Shown here: piece after piece, positions 1-9,779 of the stretch
How the letters are laid out: each line of letters starts with the position of its first letter
How positions within the stretch are numbered: position 1 is the first letter of the stretch
NCBI GenBank assembly: GCA_937901255.1
Contig: CALCHN010000045.1
Coordinates: forward strand, 3,296 to 67,295
Direction of reading: 5' to 3'
DNA length: 64,000 bases
DNA from: an uncultured Flavobacteriales bacterium
GTDB taxonomy: Bacteria; Bacteroidota; Bacteroidia; Flavobacteriales_E; Vicingaceae
Position numbers and translations under genes: made by a program
Notes under the pieces: model-generated
Told to the model about the DNA's origin: nothing
Databases searched by the model: none
The model's input: only the letters and a program-made list of their open reading frames with translations

Positions 1-1
1 T

Positions 2-994
2 AAGTATTATAACAACTTAGATTTTGATATTACTGCCGATGATATTTTAGTAACAACGGGAGGTTCTGAAGCCTTAGTTTTTGCTTTTAACTGCTGCATG
101 AATCCTGGTGATGAAGTTATTATTCCTGAACCATTTTATGCTAACTACAATGGTTTTTCTCAAATTGCAGGAGTAAATATAGTTCCTGTAACCTCTACAA
201 TAGAAAATAGTTTTGCCCTTCCTCGTATTGAAGAATTTGAAAAATTAATTACTCCAAAAACAAAAGCTATCCTAATTTGCAATCCGGGTAATCCAACTGG
301 TTATTTGTACAGCAAAGAAGAATTAGAAACACTAAGAAATATTGTTAAAAAACATAACCTATATTTAATTGCTGATGAAGTTTACAGAGAATTTTGCTAC
401 GATGGCAAAAAGCACTACTCTGTTTTTAACTTAAAAGATATTGAGGAAAACACCATTGTTATAGATTCTATTTCAAAAAGATATAGCATGTGTGGAGCTC
501 GTATTGGAGCATTTATTTCTAAAAATAAAAAATTAATTGCTACCGCCTTAAAATACGCTCAAGCCAGATTAAGTCCACCAACATTAGGACAAATTGCTGG
601 AGAAGCTGCTTTAAATACTCCACAAAGTTATTTTGACGAAGTAATTGATGAGTATGTTAAAAGAAGAAATGTAGTTATTAAAGGGCTAAACGAAATTGAA
701 GGTGTAAAATGTCCAACTCCTGGTGGAGCTTTTTATGCTGTGGTAGAATTACCTGTGCAAGATGCTGAAAAATTTTGTCAGTGGTTGTTAGAAGAGTTTG
801 AATACAATAACCAAACTATTATGTTGGCACCTGCTGCCGGATTTTATGCTACTAAAGGATTAGGAAAAAAAGAAGTTCGTATTGCTTATGTTTTAAACGA
901 AAATTCGCTTCTAAATGCACTTGAATGTTTAAAACATGCATTGCAAGTTTACCCTGAAAGTACTTTAAAAGAAAAACAATCGTTAGCAGAATAA
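2..994 (+). CDS. PLP-dependent aminotransferase, class I/II (5' end outside window)
   Basis: Open from the first bases of the window without a stop, so the N-terminus lies upstream; about 330 residues are visible. Fold-type I aspartate-aminotransferase family motifs are clear: CNPGNPTGY, then ADEVYREF (the Asp that contacts the PLP ring nitrogen), then DSISKRYSMCGARIG, whose Lys (codon near base 476) should form the Schiff base, and a C-terminal KEVRIAYV with the usual carboxylate-binding Arg. It would transfer amino groups between an amino acid and a 2-oxo acid in the cytoplasm; the substrate cannot be read from sequence, though aspartate is the family default. The next gene starts 109 bases downstream on the same strand, so joint transcription is possible but not shown. 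Confidence 0.9.
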   Translation, partial: KYYNNLDFDITADDILVTTGGSEALVFAFNCCMNPGDEVIIPEPFYANYNGFSQIAGVNIVPVTSTIENSFALPRIEEFEKLITPKTKAILICNPGNPTGYLYSKEELETLRNIVKKHNLYLIADEVYREFCYDGKKHYSVFNLKDIEENTIVIDSISKRYSMCGARIGAFISKNKKLIATALKYAQARLSPPTLGQIAGEAALNTPQSYFDEVIDEYVKRRNVVIKGLNEIEGVKCPTPGGAFYAVVELPVQDAEKFCQWLLEEFEYNNQTIMLAPAAGFYATKGLGKKEVRIAYVLNENSLLNALECLKHALQVYPESTLKEKQSLAE

Positions 995-1103
995 GTAATT
1001 TACATAGGCATCTGACGTATTTATAGGTTTTTAACAAGGTAAATTTTGCTTACCGAATTGCTATTCAATTTTTTATTAGGAAATTAGCAGTCTTAATAAA
1101 AAG

Positions 1104-3413
1104 ATGAGTAGCAATAAAATTCAGTTAATATCAATGTCCAAAAGCTTATGCTTAGTATTTTTTTTGAGTTTAACATTAATTGTTAATGCTCAAAGAGTTG
1201 GACTTGTATTTAGCGGAGGAGGTTCTAGTGGCATAGCACATGTTGGTGTTTTAAAAGCCTTAGAAGAAAACAATATTCCTATTGATTTTATTGCTGGTAC
1301 ATCTATGGGTGGTTTGGTTGCCGGGTTTTATGCAGCAGGCTATTCTCCTGAAGAAATAGAAGATATTTTTCTTTCCGATAAATTTAAAAATTGGGCTAAT
1401 GGTCAGCTAGATGATAAGTATGTTTATTATCTTAGACAAAAAAAAGAAGATCCCTCATTATTTACTTTAAAATTAAACTTAGATACCATAATAGAAGTTA
1501 GTTTACCAACCAATCTTGTTTCTCCTTCGGCAATTAACTATGCTTTAATGCAATATTTAGCCCCAGCTTCTGCAAAAGCCAAAAATAATTTCGACAGTTT
1601 ATTTATTCCTTATAGATGTATTGCTTCTGATATTATTTCAAAAAAACCTGTAGTATTAAAAAAAGGAGCCTTACCAACAGCTATTAGAGCAACAATGGCC
1701 TACCCTTTTTACTTATCTCCAGTAACTTATGAAAATCAATTATTGTTTGATGGTGGTTTATACAACAACTTCCCTTCTAATGTTATGTATAATGAATTCG
1801 ATCCTGATTTTATTATTGGTAGTAATGTATCGTCTAATTTTTTACCCCCCAATGAAGACGATATTATTTCTCAAATAAAAGCTATTATCTCTAACGATAC
1901 AGAGTACATAATCCCTTGCGAAGAATCTGTACTAATAGAGCCAGACGCTGAGGATTTCTCTACCTTTAACTTTGACAATAATGAAGAACTAATAAGAATT
2001 GGTTATGAAGCTACTTTAAAAAAATTAGCATACATAAAAGAACATGTTTCAAGAAGAAGCGACTCCACTTATATTACAGAAAAAAGAAATACATACAAAA
2101 AAAGCCTACCTAAGCTAATTTTCGACAATATTCATGTGCAAGGTCTTAAACCCTCACAAAACACTTACATAAAAAACTCAATTCGATTAAAAAAAGATAC
2201 CCTAAATGCAGAAGATTTAAAATCTGAATACATTAAAGTTTCTTCAGATGACAAAATTAAATCTTTATACCCTGAAGCTATTTTTAATAATGAAACTAAC
2301 AAGTTTAGCTTATTACTTAAAGCTAAAAAAGAAAGAAACTTTGTTGTCTCTTTTGGTGGTGTATTTTCTTCTCGACCAATAAACACAGGTTATTTAGGAC
2401 TTCAATACAATGTTTTAAGAAAAAAAGCTTATTCATTTTTAGCCAGTACTTATTTTGGAAAACTTCATAACTCTGTTAGCGTTGGCTTTAGAATAGATTT
2501 TCCTAAACCATTACCTTTTTACTGGGTTACCACTTTTAATAATGATAGATGGGATTATTTTAGAAGTAACTCTACTTTTTTTGAAGATACCAGACCTTCA
2601 TTTTTACGTAGTTCTGATTTATATGCTAAAACAGAAATAGGAATTCCTATTGGTTATAAAGGAAAAATTGCTATTGGTGGTACTGCAGGAGAATTAGATA
2701 ATGAATATTATCAAACCAGACAATTTATTTCTACCGATACAACTGACAAAACAAGCTTTAGAAATGCAATTGGATTTATTAAATATGAAAGAAATTCTTT
2801 AGATAGAAAACAATATGCTACTGCAGGAAGTTTTTTTACTGTTGGAGCAAAATACATTAAAGGAAAGGAAAAAACCACTCCTGGATCAACCTCAATAATA
2901 AAAGATATTGCTGAAGAATATCATGAATGGTTTATGCTAAAAGCCACTTATGATAAATATTTTATACGAAATGGGAAAATTCGCTTTGGTATTTTTGGTG
3001 AAGGTGTGTATTCCGATCAAAGTTTTTTCGCAAATTATACTGCAAGTATTTTAACTTCTAATGCTTTTGCTCCACTTAGCGAAAGTAGAACATTGTTTCA
3101 AGAAAGGTTAAGATCTCATAGTTATGCTGCTGGTGGAATAAAAAACATTATTATGTTTAACAAGAACTTTCACTTACGTTTAGAAGGCTATATTTTCCAG
3201 CCGTATCAAAGAATATTTCAAAATAATTTTAATAAAGCTTCTTATGGTGTAGAATGGGCCTCAAGAGAATACATAGCCGCAACATCATTGGTTTACCACA
3301 CTCCTATTGGGCCTATTGCTGTAAATGTAAATTATTACGACAGACAAGATGATCATTGGAGTTTTTTAGTACACTTTGGTTATTTAATCTTTCAAAAAAA
3401 GAACTTACATTGA
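1104..3413 (+). CDS. patatin-like phospholipase fused to outer-membrane beta-barrel
   Basis: 769 residues. A hydrophobic signal sequence ends at VNAQ (about residue 30); an internal ATG at 1134 gives a more compact signal peptide and may be the true start. The patatin domain spans about 31-300, with an oxyanion-hole glycine run (SGGGSSG, 37-43), nucleophile Ser67 in GTSMG, and Asp216 in LLFDGGLYNNFP, the Ser/Asp dyad of the family. Residues 340-410 look like a POTRA-type domain, and the remainder alternates like a 16-strand barrel ending in an aromatic-rich strand. This is the architecture of PlpD-type (type Vd) secreted phospholipases and of a common Bacteroidota protein. Expected role is hydrolysis of lipid acyl chains at the outer membrane; the substrate is unknown. 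It overlaps the convergent downstream gene by nine bases. Confidence 0.88.
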   Translation: MSSNKIQLISMSKSLCLVFFLSLTLIVNAQRVGLVFSGGGSSGIAHVGVLKALEENNIPIDFIAGTSMGGLVAGFYAAGYSPEEIEDIFLSDKFKNWANGQLDDKYVYYLRQKKEDPSLFTLKLNLDTIIEVSLPTNLVSPSAINYALMQYLAPASAKAKNNFDSLFIPYRCIASDIISKKPVVLKKGALPTAIRATMAYPFYLSPVTYENQLLFDGGLYNNFPSNVMYNEFDPDFIIGSNVSSNFLPPNEDDIISQIKAIISNDTEYIIPCEESVLIEPDAEDFSTFNFDNNEELIRIGYEATLKKLAYIKEHVSRRSDSTYITEKRNTYKKSLPKLIFDNIHVQGLKPSQNTYIKNSIRLKKDTLNAEDLKSEYIKVSSDDKIKSLYPEAIFNNETNKFSLLLKAKKERNFVVSFGGVFSSRPINTGYLGLQYNVLRKKAYSFLASTYFGKLHNSVSVGFRIDFPKPLPFYWVTTFNNDRWDYFRSNSTFFEDTRPSFLRSSDLYAKTEIGIPIGYKGKIAIGGTAGELDNEYYQTRQFISTDTTDKTSFRNAIGFIKYERNSLDRKQYATAGSFFTVGAKYIKGKEKTTPGSTSIIKDIAEEYHEWFMLKATYDKYFIRNGKIRFGIFGEGVYSDQSFFANYTASILTSNAFAPLSESRTLFQERLRSHSYAAGGIKNIIMFNKNFHLRLEGYIFQPYQRIFQNNFNKASYGVEWASREYIAATSLVYHTPIGPIAVNVNYYDRQDDHWSFLVHFGYLIFQKKNLH

Positions 3414-3857
3414 TATTATAAACTTTGTAAAGCTTAACACTATTGTCCAGAATACAACTCCTAGCAACATAATTATTAATGTCTGACTATTTTTTTTAAA
3501 AAAACGAGTTGCCAAAAAGCATCCCAAAGGAATTGAAAATAATAGTGGCGTTAATATTGAAATTCCTATTAATCCATATTTAGATTTTACATTAATTATT
3601 CTTCTGCTAGATCTAGAAAATATTTTTGATGGTGTTTTATCTTTTCTCCATCTATCCAATAATTTATCTATTAATTGATTAATAAAAGCTCCTAAATAAT
3701 GAAAAACCAAAATTCCTATCGAACCTCCTATAAGTAAAATAAAAAAGGTAGAATTCCATGATATTCTTTTTATTGCAAGAATATATAGTGCTGATGCCAT
3801 AAATTTGGTAGCACTAAAAGCTAATAGAAAAAATATTTCGTAATAAGATAAAAACAT
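3405..3857 (-). CDS. small integral membrane protein of unknown function
   Basis: 150 residues with about four hydrophobic segments (roughly 5-28, 36-60, 93-113, 122-146) and a basic stretch, DRWRKDKTPSK..SRSSRR, in the middle. The segment KYGLIGISILTPLLFSIPLG resembles the re-entrant loop region of small DedA/SNARE-associated or small multidrug export-like proteins, but I cannot assign a family with certainty. It starts with ATG seven bases downstream of the upp stop on the same strand, so it is probably the last gene of a upp transcript. Its stop overlaps the end of the patatin gene on the other strand. Confidence 0.6.
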   Translation of the reverse strand: MFLSYYEIFFLLAFSATKFMASALYILAIKRISWNSTFFILLIGGSIGILVFHYLGAFINQLIDKLLDRWRKDKTPSKIFSRSSRRIINVKSKYGLIGISILTPLLFSIPLGCFLATRFFKKNSQTLIIMLLGVVFWTIVLSFTKFIISM

Positions 3858-3864
3858 TTATTGT

Positions 3865-4515
3865 TTATTCTTTAGCACCAAATGCCAAATCTCCCGCATC
3901 TCCTAGTCCGGGAACAATATAAGATTGTGCAGTAAGTTCATCATCAACAGCACCAACCCAAACAGTAGTATCTTCAGGCAAATGCTTTTTGATGTAATTT
4001 ACACCTTCCACACTTGCAATTAATGTAACTATATGTAAATTAGATGGTTTTCCTTTCTCTAGTAACAATTTATAAATCTCAACCATAGATGCTCCAGAAG
4101 CAAGCATAGGATCAGATAAAATTACTGTTCTATCTGTTAAATCAGGACTAGCCATGTATTCTGCTTCTATTACAAAAGAGCCATCTTTATGGTGTTTTCT
4201 GTAAGCAGATACAAATGCATTGTCAGCTTTATCAAAATAATTTAATAAACCTTGATGCAAAGGTAGTCCAGCTCTTAAGATAGTTGCCAAAACAGGTTGT
4301 TCTTTAGGTAAACTCATTTCTGCAACACCTAAAGGAGTAACCACTTCTTGTTTTTTATACACCAAAGTTTTACTAATTTCATAGGCAAAAATTTCTCCTA
4401 ATCGTTCGCAATTTCTTCTAAAACGCATGCTATCTACTTGTATATTAGCATCTCTAATTTCTGCAATAAACTGATTAAAAATAGTATTTTCTGAGCCCAG
4501 ATTGATAATTTTCAT
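3865..4515 (-). CDS. upp: uracil phosphoribosyltransferase
   Basis: 216 residues, the usual size. The enzyme salvages uracil: uracil plus PRPP gives UMP and pyrophosphate in the cytoplasm. Seen: the type I phosphoribosyltransferase PRPP loop VILSDPMLASGAS (131-143), a basic RAGLPL segment (81-86), and the C-terminal uracil-specificity segment YIVPGLGDAGDLAFG (199-213). Start is an ATG 25 bases after the end of the deacetylase gene on the same strand. Its location between unrelated genes is ordinary for a salvage enzyme. Confidence 0.95.
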   Translation of the reverse strand: MKIINLGSENTIFNQFIAEIRDANIQVDSMRFRRNCERLGEIFAYEISKTLVYKKQEVVTPLGVAEMSLPKEQPVLATILRAGLPLHQGLLNYFDKADNAFVSAYRKHHKDGSFVIEAEYMASPDLTDRTVILSDPMLASGASMVEIYKLLLEKGKPSNLHIVTLIASVEGVNYIKKHLPEDTTVWVGAVDDELTAQSYIVPGLGDAGDLAFGAKE

Positions 4516-4540
4516 TGTCGCTGATTTTTTTACAATTAAT

Positions 4541-5845
4541 TTATTTCTTTTTTACATCCAATAACATTTGCTCATAAACCCTTCTCCATCCTTTCCATAT
4601 ACCTTCATCAGAAAGAGATTCGTTGTGCCATATACTTACAAAAGTACCATTTACTTTTTTTACAATCTCAACTATTTTATTAATATTGATAATTGCTTCT
4701 TCAACAGTACAATTCTGATAGTATTTTAAACCTGCTTCCATCACACAAAAAGGCACTATTTTTAAAGCTGTTACTTTGTTTTTCTCTACATCAAAAAAAT
4801 AATAGGGAGAACAAATACTTGCTCTAAAACCACTTTTTTCAGCATATCCCATGGTATAATCTTCATTAATTCCATTGGCAACTAAGTTTCTATATGTTTG
4901 TGGAAAACGTAACTTTAAAAAATGTTGTCGGCTTTTAGTGATATTTTTATTTATAATACTTTCCAATCTCAACTTTTCCTCTTTAAGTAACTCAGAATTA
5001 CTGTTAGATTGATATGATGGATGTAATCCTATTTCATTAGTAATGGCTATTTTTTTTATTAAATGCTGAAAATCTTCATTGCTAAAAGCTATGTTTTTAT
5101 CAAAAGAAGCATAGTTACCAACCAAAAAAAAGTAAGTCGGTTGAACTGTATATTGTTGATGCACTTCATCCTGATAATCATAAGTATCATAAGGATCAGT
5201 AGCTTTATCGCACAAAATGGCTATTCTGTTTTTAATTTTTTGTGGTTCGGTAATGGATTTTGCTAACCCACCAATAGTTCTCCAAAAGCCTTTGTGTTTT
5301 ATAGCAAAAGCATTGTCTATATCTATGGTGCTTAAAAACTCAAATTTTCGCTCAGGAAATTTATAATTGGGAAAATGAGTTAAAATAAGTTGAGCAATTT
5401 TATCTGCCCATATATTTACCATTGGCAACTCTAAACAGTTATTTTTAAAAGCAAAACTTTCTGTTGCTAAAAATCTTTCATGTTTATCTTTTTGATGCGG
5501 CAAATATTCTTCATACCTTGATGTTAAATAAAAAATACTGGCAAAAACATCAAAATTAAAATGCTTAGTTGTTGGTGTTTTAAATAACCCAACCGTTCCA
5601 TCGGTTTGCGAAATTGCTGTTGTATTTTGGGGTTTTATTTCATCCTCAAACAATAAGTTTGTTGATGTAAAATGCAATCCATCATCTTTAGCTTTAGTGG
5701 TATAAGACAGCTTGGCAGTTTTGCACGACAAATAAAAATCTACATCATCTGTAAAGGAAACAGGCGTTTTTAAAATTTGCTCAAAAACCGTTTGAAAAGT
5801 ATAGTTAATTCGGTTGGTTACTTTATGTGTATAGATTAAAATCAT
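4541..5845 (-). CDS. polysaccharide deacetylase-like protein
   Basis: 434 residues. The C-terminal half carries the NodB-like pattern: an Asp pair in FLSTIDIDNAF (D175, D177), a metal-ligand type loop GLHPSYQSN near 275, and SIWHNESLSDEG near 412. The N-terminal half (about 1-165) matches the extra domain often found ahead of the deacetylase in Bacteroidota. The expected activity is metal-dependent removal of acetyl groups from a cell-surface or storage glycan; the substrate is not deducible. There is no signal peptide, which is usual for this subgroup. It sits six bases after radC on the same strand. Confidence 0.8.
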   Translation of the reverse strand: MILIYTHKVTNRINYTFQTVFEQILKTPVSFTDDVDFYLSCKTAKLSYTTKAKDDGLHFTSTNLLFEDEIKPQNTTAISQTDGTVGLFKTPTTKHFNFDVFASIFYLTSRYEEYLPHQKDKHERFLATESFAFKNNCLELPMVNIWADKIAQLILTHFPNYKFPERKFEFLSTIDIDNAFAIKHKGFWRTIGGLAKSITEPQKIKNRIAILCDKATDPYDTYDYQDEVHQQYTVQPTYFFLVGNYASFDKNIAFSNEDFQHLIKKIAITNEIGLHPSYQSNSNSELLKEEKLRLESIINKNITKSRQHFLKLRFPQTYRNLVANGINEDYTMGYAEKSGFRASICSPYYFFDVEKNKVTALKIVPFCVMEAGLKYYQNCTVEEAIININKIVEIVKKVNGTFVSIWHNESLSDEGIWKGWRRVYEQMLLDVKKK

Positions 5846-5851
5846 TTCCTC

Positions 5852-6544
5852 TTAAATTAACTCTTCATCACCAAAGCTAAAATAACTTTTGTCTGTAATA
5901 ATTAAATGATCAAGTACAGGTACATCAACCAAATAACCAATTTCTTTCATTTTTTTGGTAAGTTGTATATCTGCATCACTTGGTTTTAAGTTTCCAGATG
6001 GATGATTATGACATAGAATTACGGCAGAAGCAAGTAATTGCATGGCTTCTTTAAAAATAATTTTGGCATCTGCAACAGTCCCAGAAACACCTCCTTTACT
6101 TATGTTGCTTTTTTTAATAACCGCATTACGTCTGTCTAAAAACAACACCCAAAATTCTTCATGAGGTAAATCGCTCATTACGCCAATAACTTCCTCAAAA
6201 ACATCTTTGCTAGATTTTATGGTTTTCTTAAGTTGATTATCTGTATTTTTTCTTCTTCTTCCCAACTCCAAAGCGGCTACAATGCTAATGGCTTTAGCCT
6301 CTCCTATTCCATTAAACTGCATTAATTCTTTAACAGAAAGCTTTCCAAGTTTATTCAAATCATTATCAATAGATTTAAGTATTTTTTTAGAAAGCTCAAC
6401 AGCGGTTTCATTTCTGTTTCCTGAGCCTATTAAAATAGCAATAAGCTCAGCATCAGAAAGAGCCGACCTACCTTTAGAAAGTAACTTTTCTCTGGGTCTG
6501 TCTTCCTCAGCCCAAGCTTTAATATTTAGTTTTTCGGAATACAT
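5852..6544 (-). CDS. radC: RadC family JAB/MPN-domain protein
   Basis: 230 residues, full length. An N-terminal helix-hairpin-helix (QFNGIGEAKAISIVAALELG, about 76-95) is followed by the MPN/JAMM domain with H179-N-H181, S189 and D192 in the HNHPSGNLKPSDAD motif and E130 upstream, the complete metalloprotease-type metal site. RadC was once called a DNA repair protein; its biochemical activity remains unsettled, and the JAMM site suggests a peptidase. It precedes the deacetylase gene by six bases, and upp and the membrane gene follow, giving a likely four-gene minus-strand run. Confidence 0.93.
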   Translation of the reverse strand: MYSEKLNIKAWAEEDRPREKLLSKGRSALSDAELIAILIGSGNRNETAVELSKKILKSIDNDLNKLGKLSVKELMQFNGIGEAKAISIVAALELGRRRKNTDNQLKKTIKSSKDVFEEVIGVMSDLPHEEFWVLFLDRRNAVIKKSNISKGGVSGTVADAKIIFKEAMQLLASAVILCHNHPSGNLKPSDADIQLTKKMKEIGYLVDVPVLDHLIITDKSYFSFGDEELI

Positions 6545-6626
6545 AAAGCAGCTATATCAATTGATTATCAACTAAAGTTGCTGCTAAATTAGCGAAAAAT
6601 ATGCTTCTTACTTCTAAGCCAAATTC

Positions 6627-7232
6627 TTATTTTATTTTCTCACCGTTTCCGTTTGGATAAAAGTTGTGCAAAATAGAAAGCATTTGTTTTTCACCTTTTT
6701 CAATAGCTTCAATTTCTTTCCATTTTTCATCAGAAATTAAAGTACGTAAAGGTTGATTAACTTTAGTTATTAACGGAAAAGCTTTTTCTATCTTCTTATC
6801 CCAAATCTTATGGTACTTTACCAAATCATCCGGATAAACAATTTTTCTGCGAGTACCTTCATCTATTCCTCTAAAAGGATAAGGAATATTTAAATAACCA
6901 TAATCATCGGTAAGTTGTTCTCCTGGAAGAATATCTCTTATAGCAATTTCAAAATCATAAGCCGTTGTTAAACAATTAGAATTAAAACTGTGGTTTACAT
7001 ACCTCCCATTATCCCAACACAACACATAGTTACCATTATTATTTCTAAAGGTGTAAAAGTCTAAAATTTCTTGGTAGATAGGTTCCATTGTTTGAATTTC
7101 TAATGGACTAAATTCTCTGTCTAGTTTATCTAATACCCAAGTTATAGTTCCTTTTGGGATAAACTCTCTTGCAACAACGCCATAGCCTATTTCGTTGCTA
7201 ATAAATTTTAATTCTGTAAGTGGATGAATCAT
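6627..7232 (-). CDS. SET domain-containing protein
   Basis: 201 residues consisting of little more than a SET fold. Seen: GYGVVAREFIPKGTI at 17-31 (the SAM-binding start of SET domains), RYVNHSFNSNC near 78 (the pseudoknot NHS motif) and LTDDYGYL near 109. SET proteins transfer methyl groups from SAM to protein lysines; bacterial targets are mostly unknown. The post-SET cysteine cluster is absent. It faces away from recF across 262 bases and stands 82 bases from radC, so it is probably a single-gene unit. Confidence 0.83.
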   Translation of the reverse strand: MIHPLTELKFISNEIGYGVVAREFIPKGTITWVLDKLDREFSPLEIQTMEPIYQEILDFYTFRNNNGNYVLCWDNGRYVNHSFNSNCLTTAYDFEIAIRDILPGEQLTDDYGYLNIPYPFRGIDEGTRRKIVYPDDLVKYHKIWDKKIEKAFPLITKVNQPLRTLISDEKWKEIEAIEKGEKQMLSILHNFYPNGNGEKIK

Positions 7233-7494
7233 ATATATTTAAGGTTTAAAAAATTACAAATTGAGCTTAAAAATCTAAATAGCTGCGAAATCAAATACTC
7301 AAAAAAAAACCTTAAAACAATAACAGCTATTATCAGTACAAATGTAAATAGGATTTTAATTCAAAAAACATTTTGACCATATTATTTTATGATGGTTTTA
7401 ATATTTATTTATTCTTAAAAAATATCTCACTTAGCATGTAAATTTGAGTTGAAAAAAAAGCAAGTGTATCAATTTGGTTGCTTAAATTTGCTCT

Positions 7495-8598
7495 ATGATT
7501 TTATCTGAATTATCCATCATTAACTTTAAAAACTACGAAGAAGCAAATCTTAAACTTTCCGACACTATTAACTGTTTTTTAGGCGATAATGGTGGTGGAA
7601 AAACCAATATTTTAGATGCTATCTATTATTTATCTTTTTGTAAGAGCCATTTTAACCCAATAGATAGCCAAAATATAAATCACGATGCTCCTTTTTTTGT
7701 GGTAGAAGGATATTTTAGTAACCAGACAGAAACAGACAGAGTATATTGTGGCGTAAAAAGAGGTCAGAAAAAAGTTTTTAAATACAACAAAAAAGAATAC
7801 ACTAAACTTGCCGACCATATTGGTAAAATCCCTTTGGTAATTATTACTCCGGCAGATACTTCTTTAATTATTGATGGTAGTGATGTTAGAAGAAAATTTG
7901 TTGACGGTATTATTTGTCAGTACGATAATAGCTATCTAAATAACCTGCTGAACTACAACAAAGCCTTACAACAACGAAATTTATTATTAAAATCTTTTTG
8001 GAGTAACCGTAATTTTGATGCTGCTTCATTAGAAATTTGGGACGATCAGCTTATTCAGTTCGGAAAATATATTCACCAAGCCAGACAAGAATTTGTGGAA
8101 CAATTTGCTCCTTTTTTTCAAGAATATTATACCCTACTAAGCAACGAAAAAGAAAAAGTTTTTTTGTTGTACGATTCTAAATTAAATGATACTGATTTTG
8201 AAACTTTATTGCAGCAAAGTCTTGAAAAAGATAAAGCTACAAGCTATACCAACGTTGGCGTTCATAAAGATGATTTAGTTTTTAACATAGGTGAGTTCCC
8301 CATAAAAAAGTTTGGTTCGCAAGGACAACAAAAAACCTATTTGCTAGCCTTAAAACTTGCTCAAGCAGCTCTTATTCAAAATATTAAAAATACAAAAGTT
8401 ACGCTTTTGCTAGATGATATTTATGATAAGCTAGACAATAAAAGAATGAACCAATTAATTAATATTGTAGGCAGTAAACAATTTGGGCAAACATTTATTA
8501 CAGATACTTCTTTTGATAGAATTCCATCTATACTCGAAAGTGAAAAATTATCGTTTAAAGTATTTAATGTAGCTAACGGAAAAATTGAAAAACAATGA
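7495..8598 (+). CDS. recF: DNA replication/repair ATPase RecF
   Basis: 367 residues, full length. SMC-like ABC ATPase: Walker A GDNGGGKT (30-37), signature SQGQQ (275-279), Walker B LLLDD (304-308), preceded by the typical start LSIINFKNY. With RecO and RecR it helps load RecA at ssDNA-dsDNA junctions in gap repair. A TAAATTTG box at 7483-7490 matches the flavobacterial -7 consensus, but lies only a few bases from the ATG; if used, the mRNA would be nearly leaderless. The downstream DUF721 gene overlaps by four bases (ATGA), a pairing common in bacteria. Confidence 0.96.
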   Translation: MILSELSIINFKNYEEANLKLSDTINCFLGDNGGGKTNILDAIYYLSFCKSHFNPIDSQNINHDAPFFVVEGYFSNQTETDRVYCGVKRGQKKVFKYNKKEYTKLADHIGKIPLVIITPADTSLIIDGSDVRRKFVDGIICQYDNSYLNNLLNYNKALQQRNLLLKSFWSNRNFDAASLEIWDDQLIQFGKYIHQARQEFVEQFAPFFQEYYTLLSNEKEKVFLLYDSKLNDTDFETLLQQSLEKDKATSYTNVGVHKDDLVFNIGEFPIKKFGSQGQQKTYLLALKLAQAALIQNIKNTKVTLLLDDIYDKLDNKRMNQLINIVGSKQFGQTFITDTSFDRIPSILESEKLSFKVFNVANGKIEKQ

Positions 8599-8876
8599 GT
8601 GAAAAACCTATAAAAGAATTAGTTGACAAAATACTTAGAGCTTACGGATATCAAGATCAGTTGGATGAAATTGAACTCATTAAACAATACGAATTGGCTG
8701 TAGGTAATATGTTTGTAAAACATACTGAAAACGTTTATTTTCAAAATAAAAAATTGTTTGTAAAACTGAATTCTGCTGCATTAAGACAAGAAATGAGTTT
8801 TGCTAAAGAAGCCTTAAAAGAAAAGCTTAACAGCACTATGGGCCGACATATTATTAACGAAATTGTAATCATTTAA
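8595..8876 (+). CDS. DUF721 domain-containing protein
   Basis: 93 residues of the DUF721 (DciA-like) type: LVDKILRAYGYQDQLDE at the N-terminus and the characteristic LFVKLNSAALRQEMSFAKE near 56-74. In other bacteria DciA-family proteins bind nucleic acid and load the replicative helicase; whether this short Bacteroidota version does so is unknown. It overlaps the recF stop by ATGA, implying translational coupling, and is followed after 11 bases by the EI24 membrane gene. Confidence 0.85.
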   Translation: MSEKPIKELVDKILRAYGYQDQLDEIELIKQYELAVGNMFVKHTENVYFQNKKLFVKLNSAALRQEMSFAKEALKEKLNSTMGRHIINEIVII

Positions 8877-8887
8877 TTATCATTAAA

Positions 8888-9700
8888 ATGAAACTATTTA
8901 GCGACATAGGAAATGGATTAGCTGCTTACCCAAAAGCAATTGGTTTAATTTTCTCAAACGGATTATGGTGGTACTTTTTATTCCCCATTTTACTTAATAT
9001 TTTGTTTTTTGTAGGTGGTTTTTATGGCATTGGAGTATTAACAGAAGCCGCTCAAGATTGGCTAACAACATTGCTAGAAAGCGATAGTGATACCTTTTTG
9101 GGGTTTGCTTTTTTAAAAGATGTGGGACTTTATATTCAAAAAATTGCTAGTGGCTTTTTATGGATATTCTTAAAAATTATCTTCTTCTTTATTTTTGCCA
9201 CTTTTGGTGGATATATTGTAATTATTTGTCTATCCCCCATTTTTGCTATACTTTCTGAAAAAACAGAAGAAATTTTAACCGGTAAAAAATATCCTTTTAA
9301 TGCCGACCAACTCATGCGAGACATAGTAAGAGGGGTTTTAATTGCATTTAGAAATGTTTTTATAGAAACATTATTTATCATCTTATTTTTTATACTTAGC
9401 TTCATCCCAATTATTGGTCAGGTAGCTGCTATTATTATGTTTTTTATCTCTGCCTATTTTTACGGTTTCTCTTTTATCGATTACTACTTAGAAAGACAAA
9501 AATATAACCTAAAACAAAGTGTAAGGTTTATGCGACTAAACAAAGGGGTAGCCATCGCTAATGGAAGTATTTTTGCCTTAGTAATGTTTATTCCTTTTTG
9601 CGGAATAACACTAGCTGGTTTTGTAGCAATAGTTTCTGTAGTTGCCGCTACTATTTCAACACATAAAGTTATTAATAACCAGAGTATTCAGAACATATAA
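8888..9700 (+). CDS. EI24 domain-containing (CysZ-like) membrane protein
   Basis: 270 residues with long hydrophobic stretches at about 22-50, 75-118, 155-190 and 215-255, including FWFLKIIFFFIF-type aromatic-rich segments and a cytoplasmic loop KTEEILTGKKYPFNAD. The pattern matches the EI24/CysZ family, whose characterised bacterial member imports sulfate. Sulfate transport is not demonstrated for Bacteroidota copies. It is the last gene of the recF run; the double-hairpin repeat begins 80 bases after its stop. Confidence 0.75.
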   Translation: MKLFSDIGNGLAAYPKAIGLIFSNGLWWYFLFPILLNILFFVGGFYGIGVLTEAAQDWLTTLLESDSDTFLGFAFLKDVGLYIQKIASGFLWIFLKIIFFFIFATFGGYIVIICLSPIFAILSEKTEEILTGKKYPFNADQLMRDIVRGVLIAFRNVFIETLFIILFFILSFIPIIGQVAAIIMFFISAYFYGFSFIDYYLERQKYNLKQSVRFMRLNKGVAIANGSIFALVMFIPFCGITLAGFVAIVSVVAATISTHKVINNQSIQNI

Positions 9701-9779
9701 AGTACAAGTAAAAAAATGTAATTAAGATAAATTGACCTTTTCCATATTACATTCTAGATTTCAGAAAACAAACAATTAA

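Noticed and set aside
4541..7232. The radC-SET neighbourhood as a mobile or defence island
   Set aside because: No integrase, nuclease or restriction gene is nearby, and composition and spacing match the surrounding core genes.
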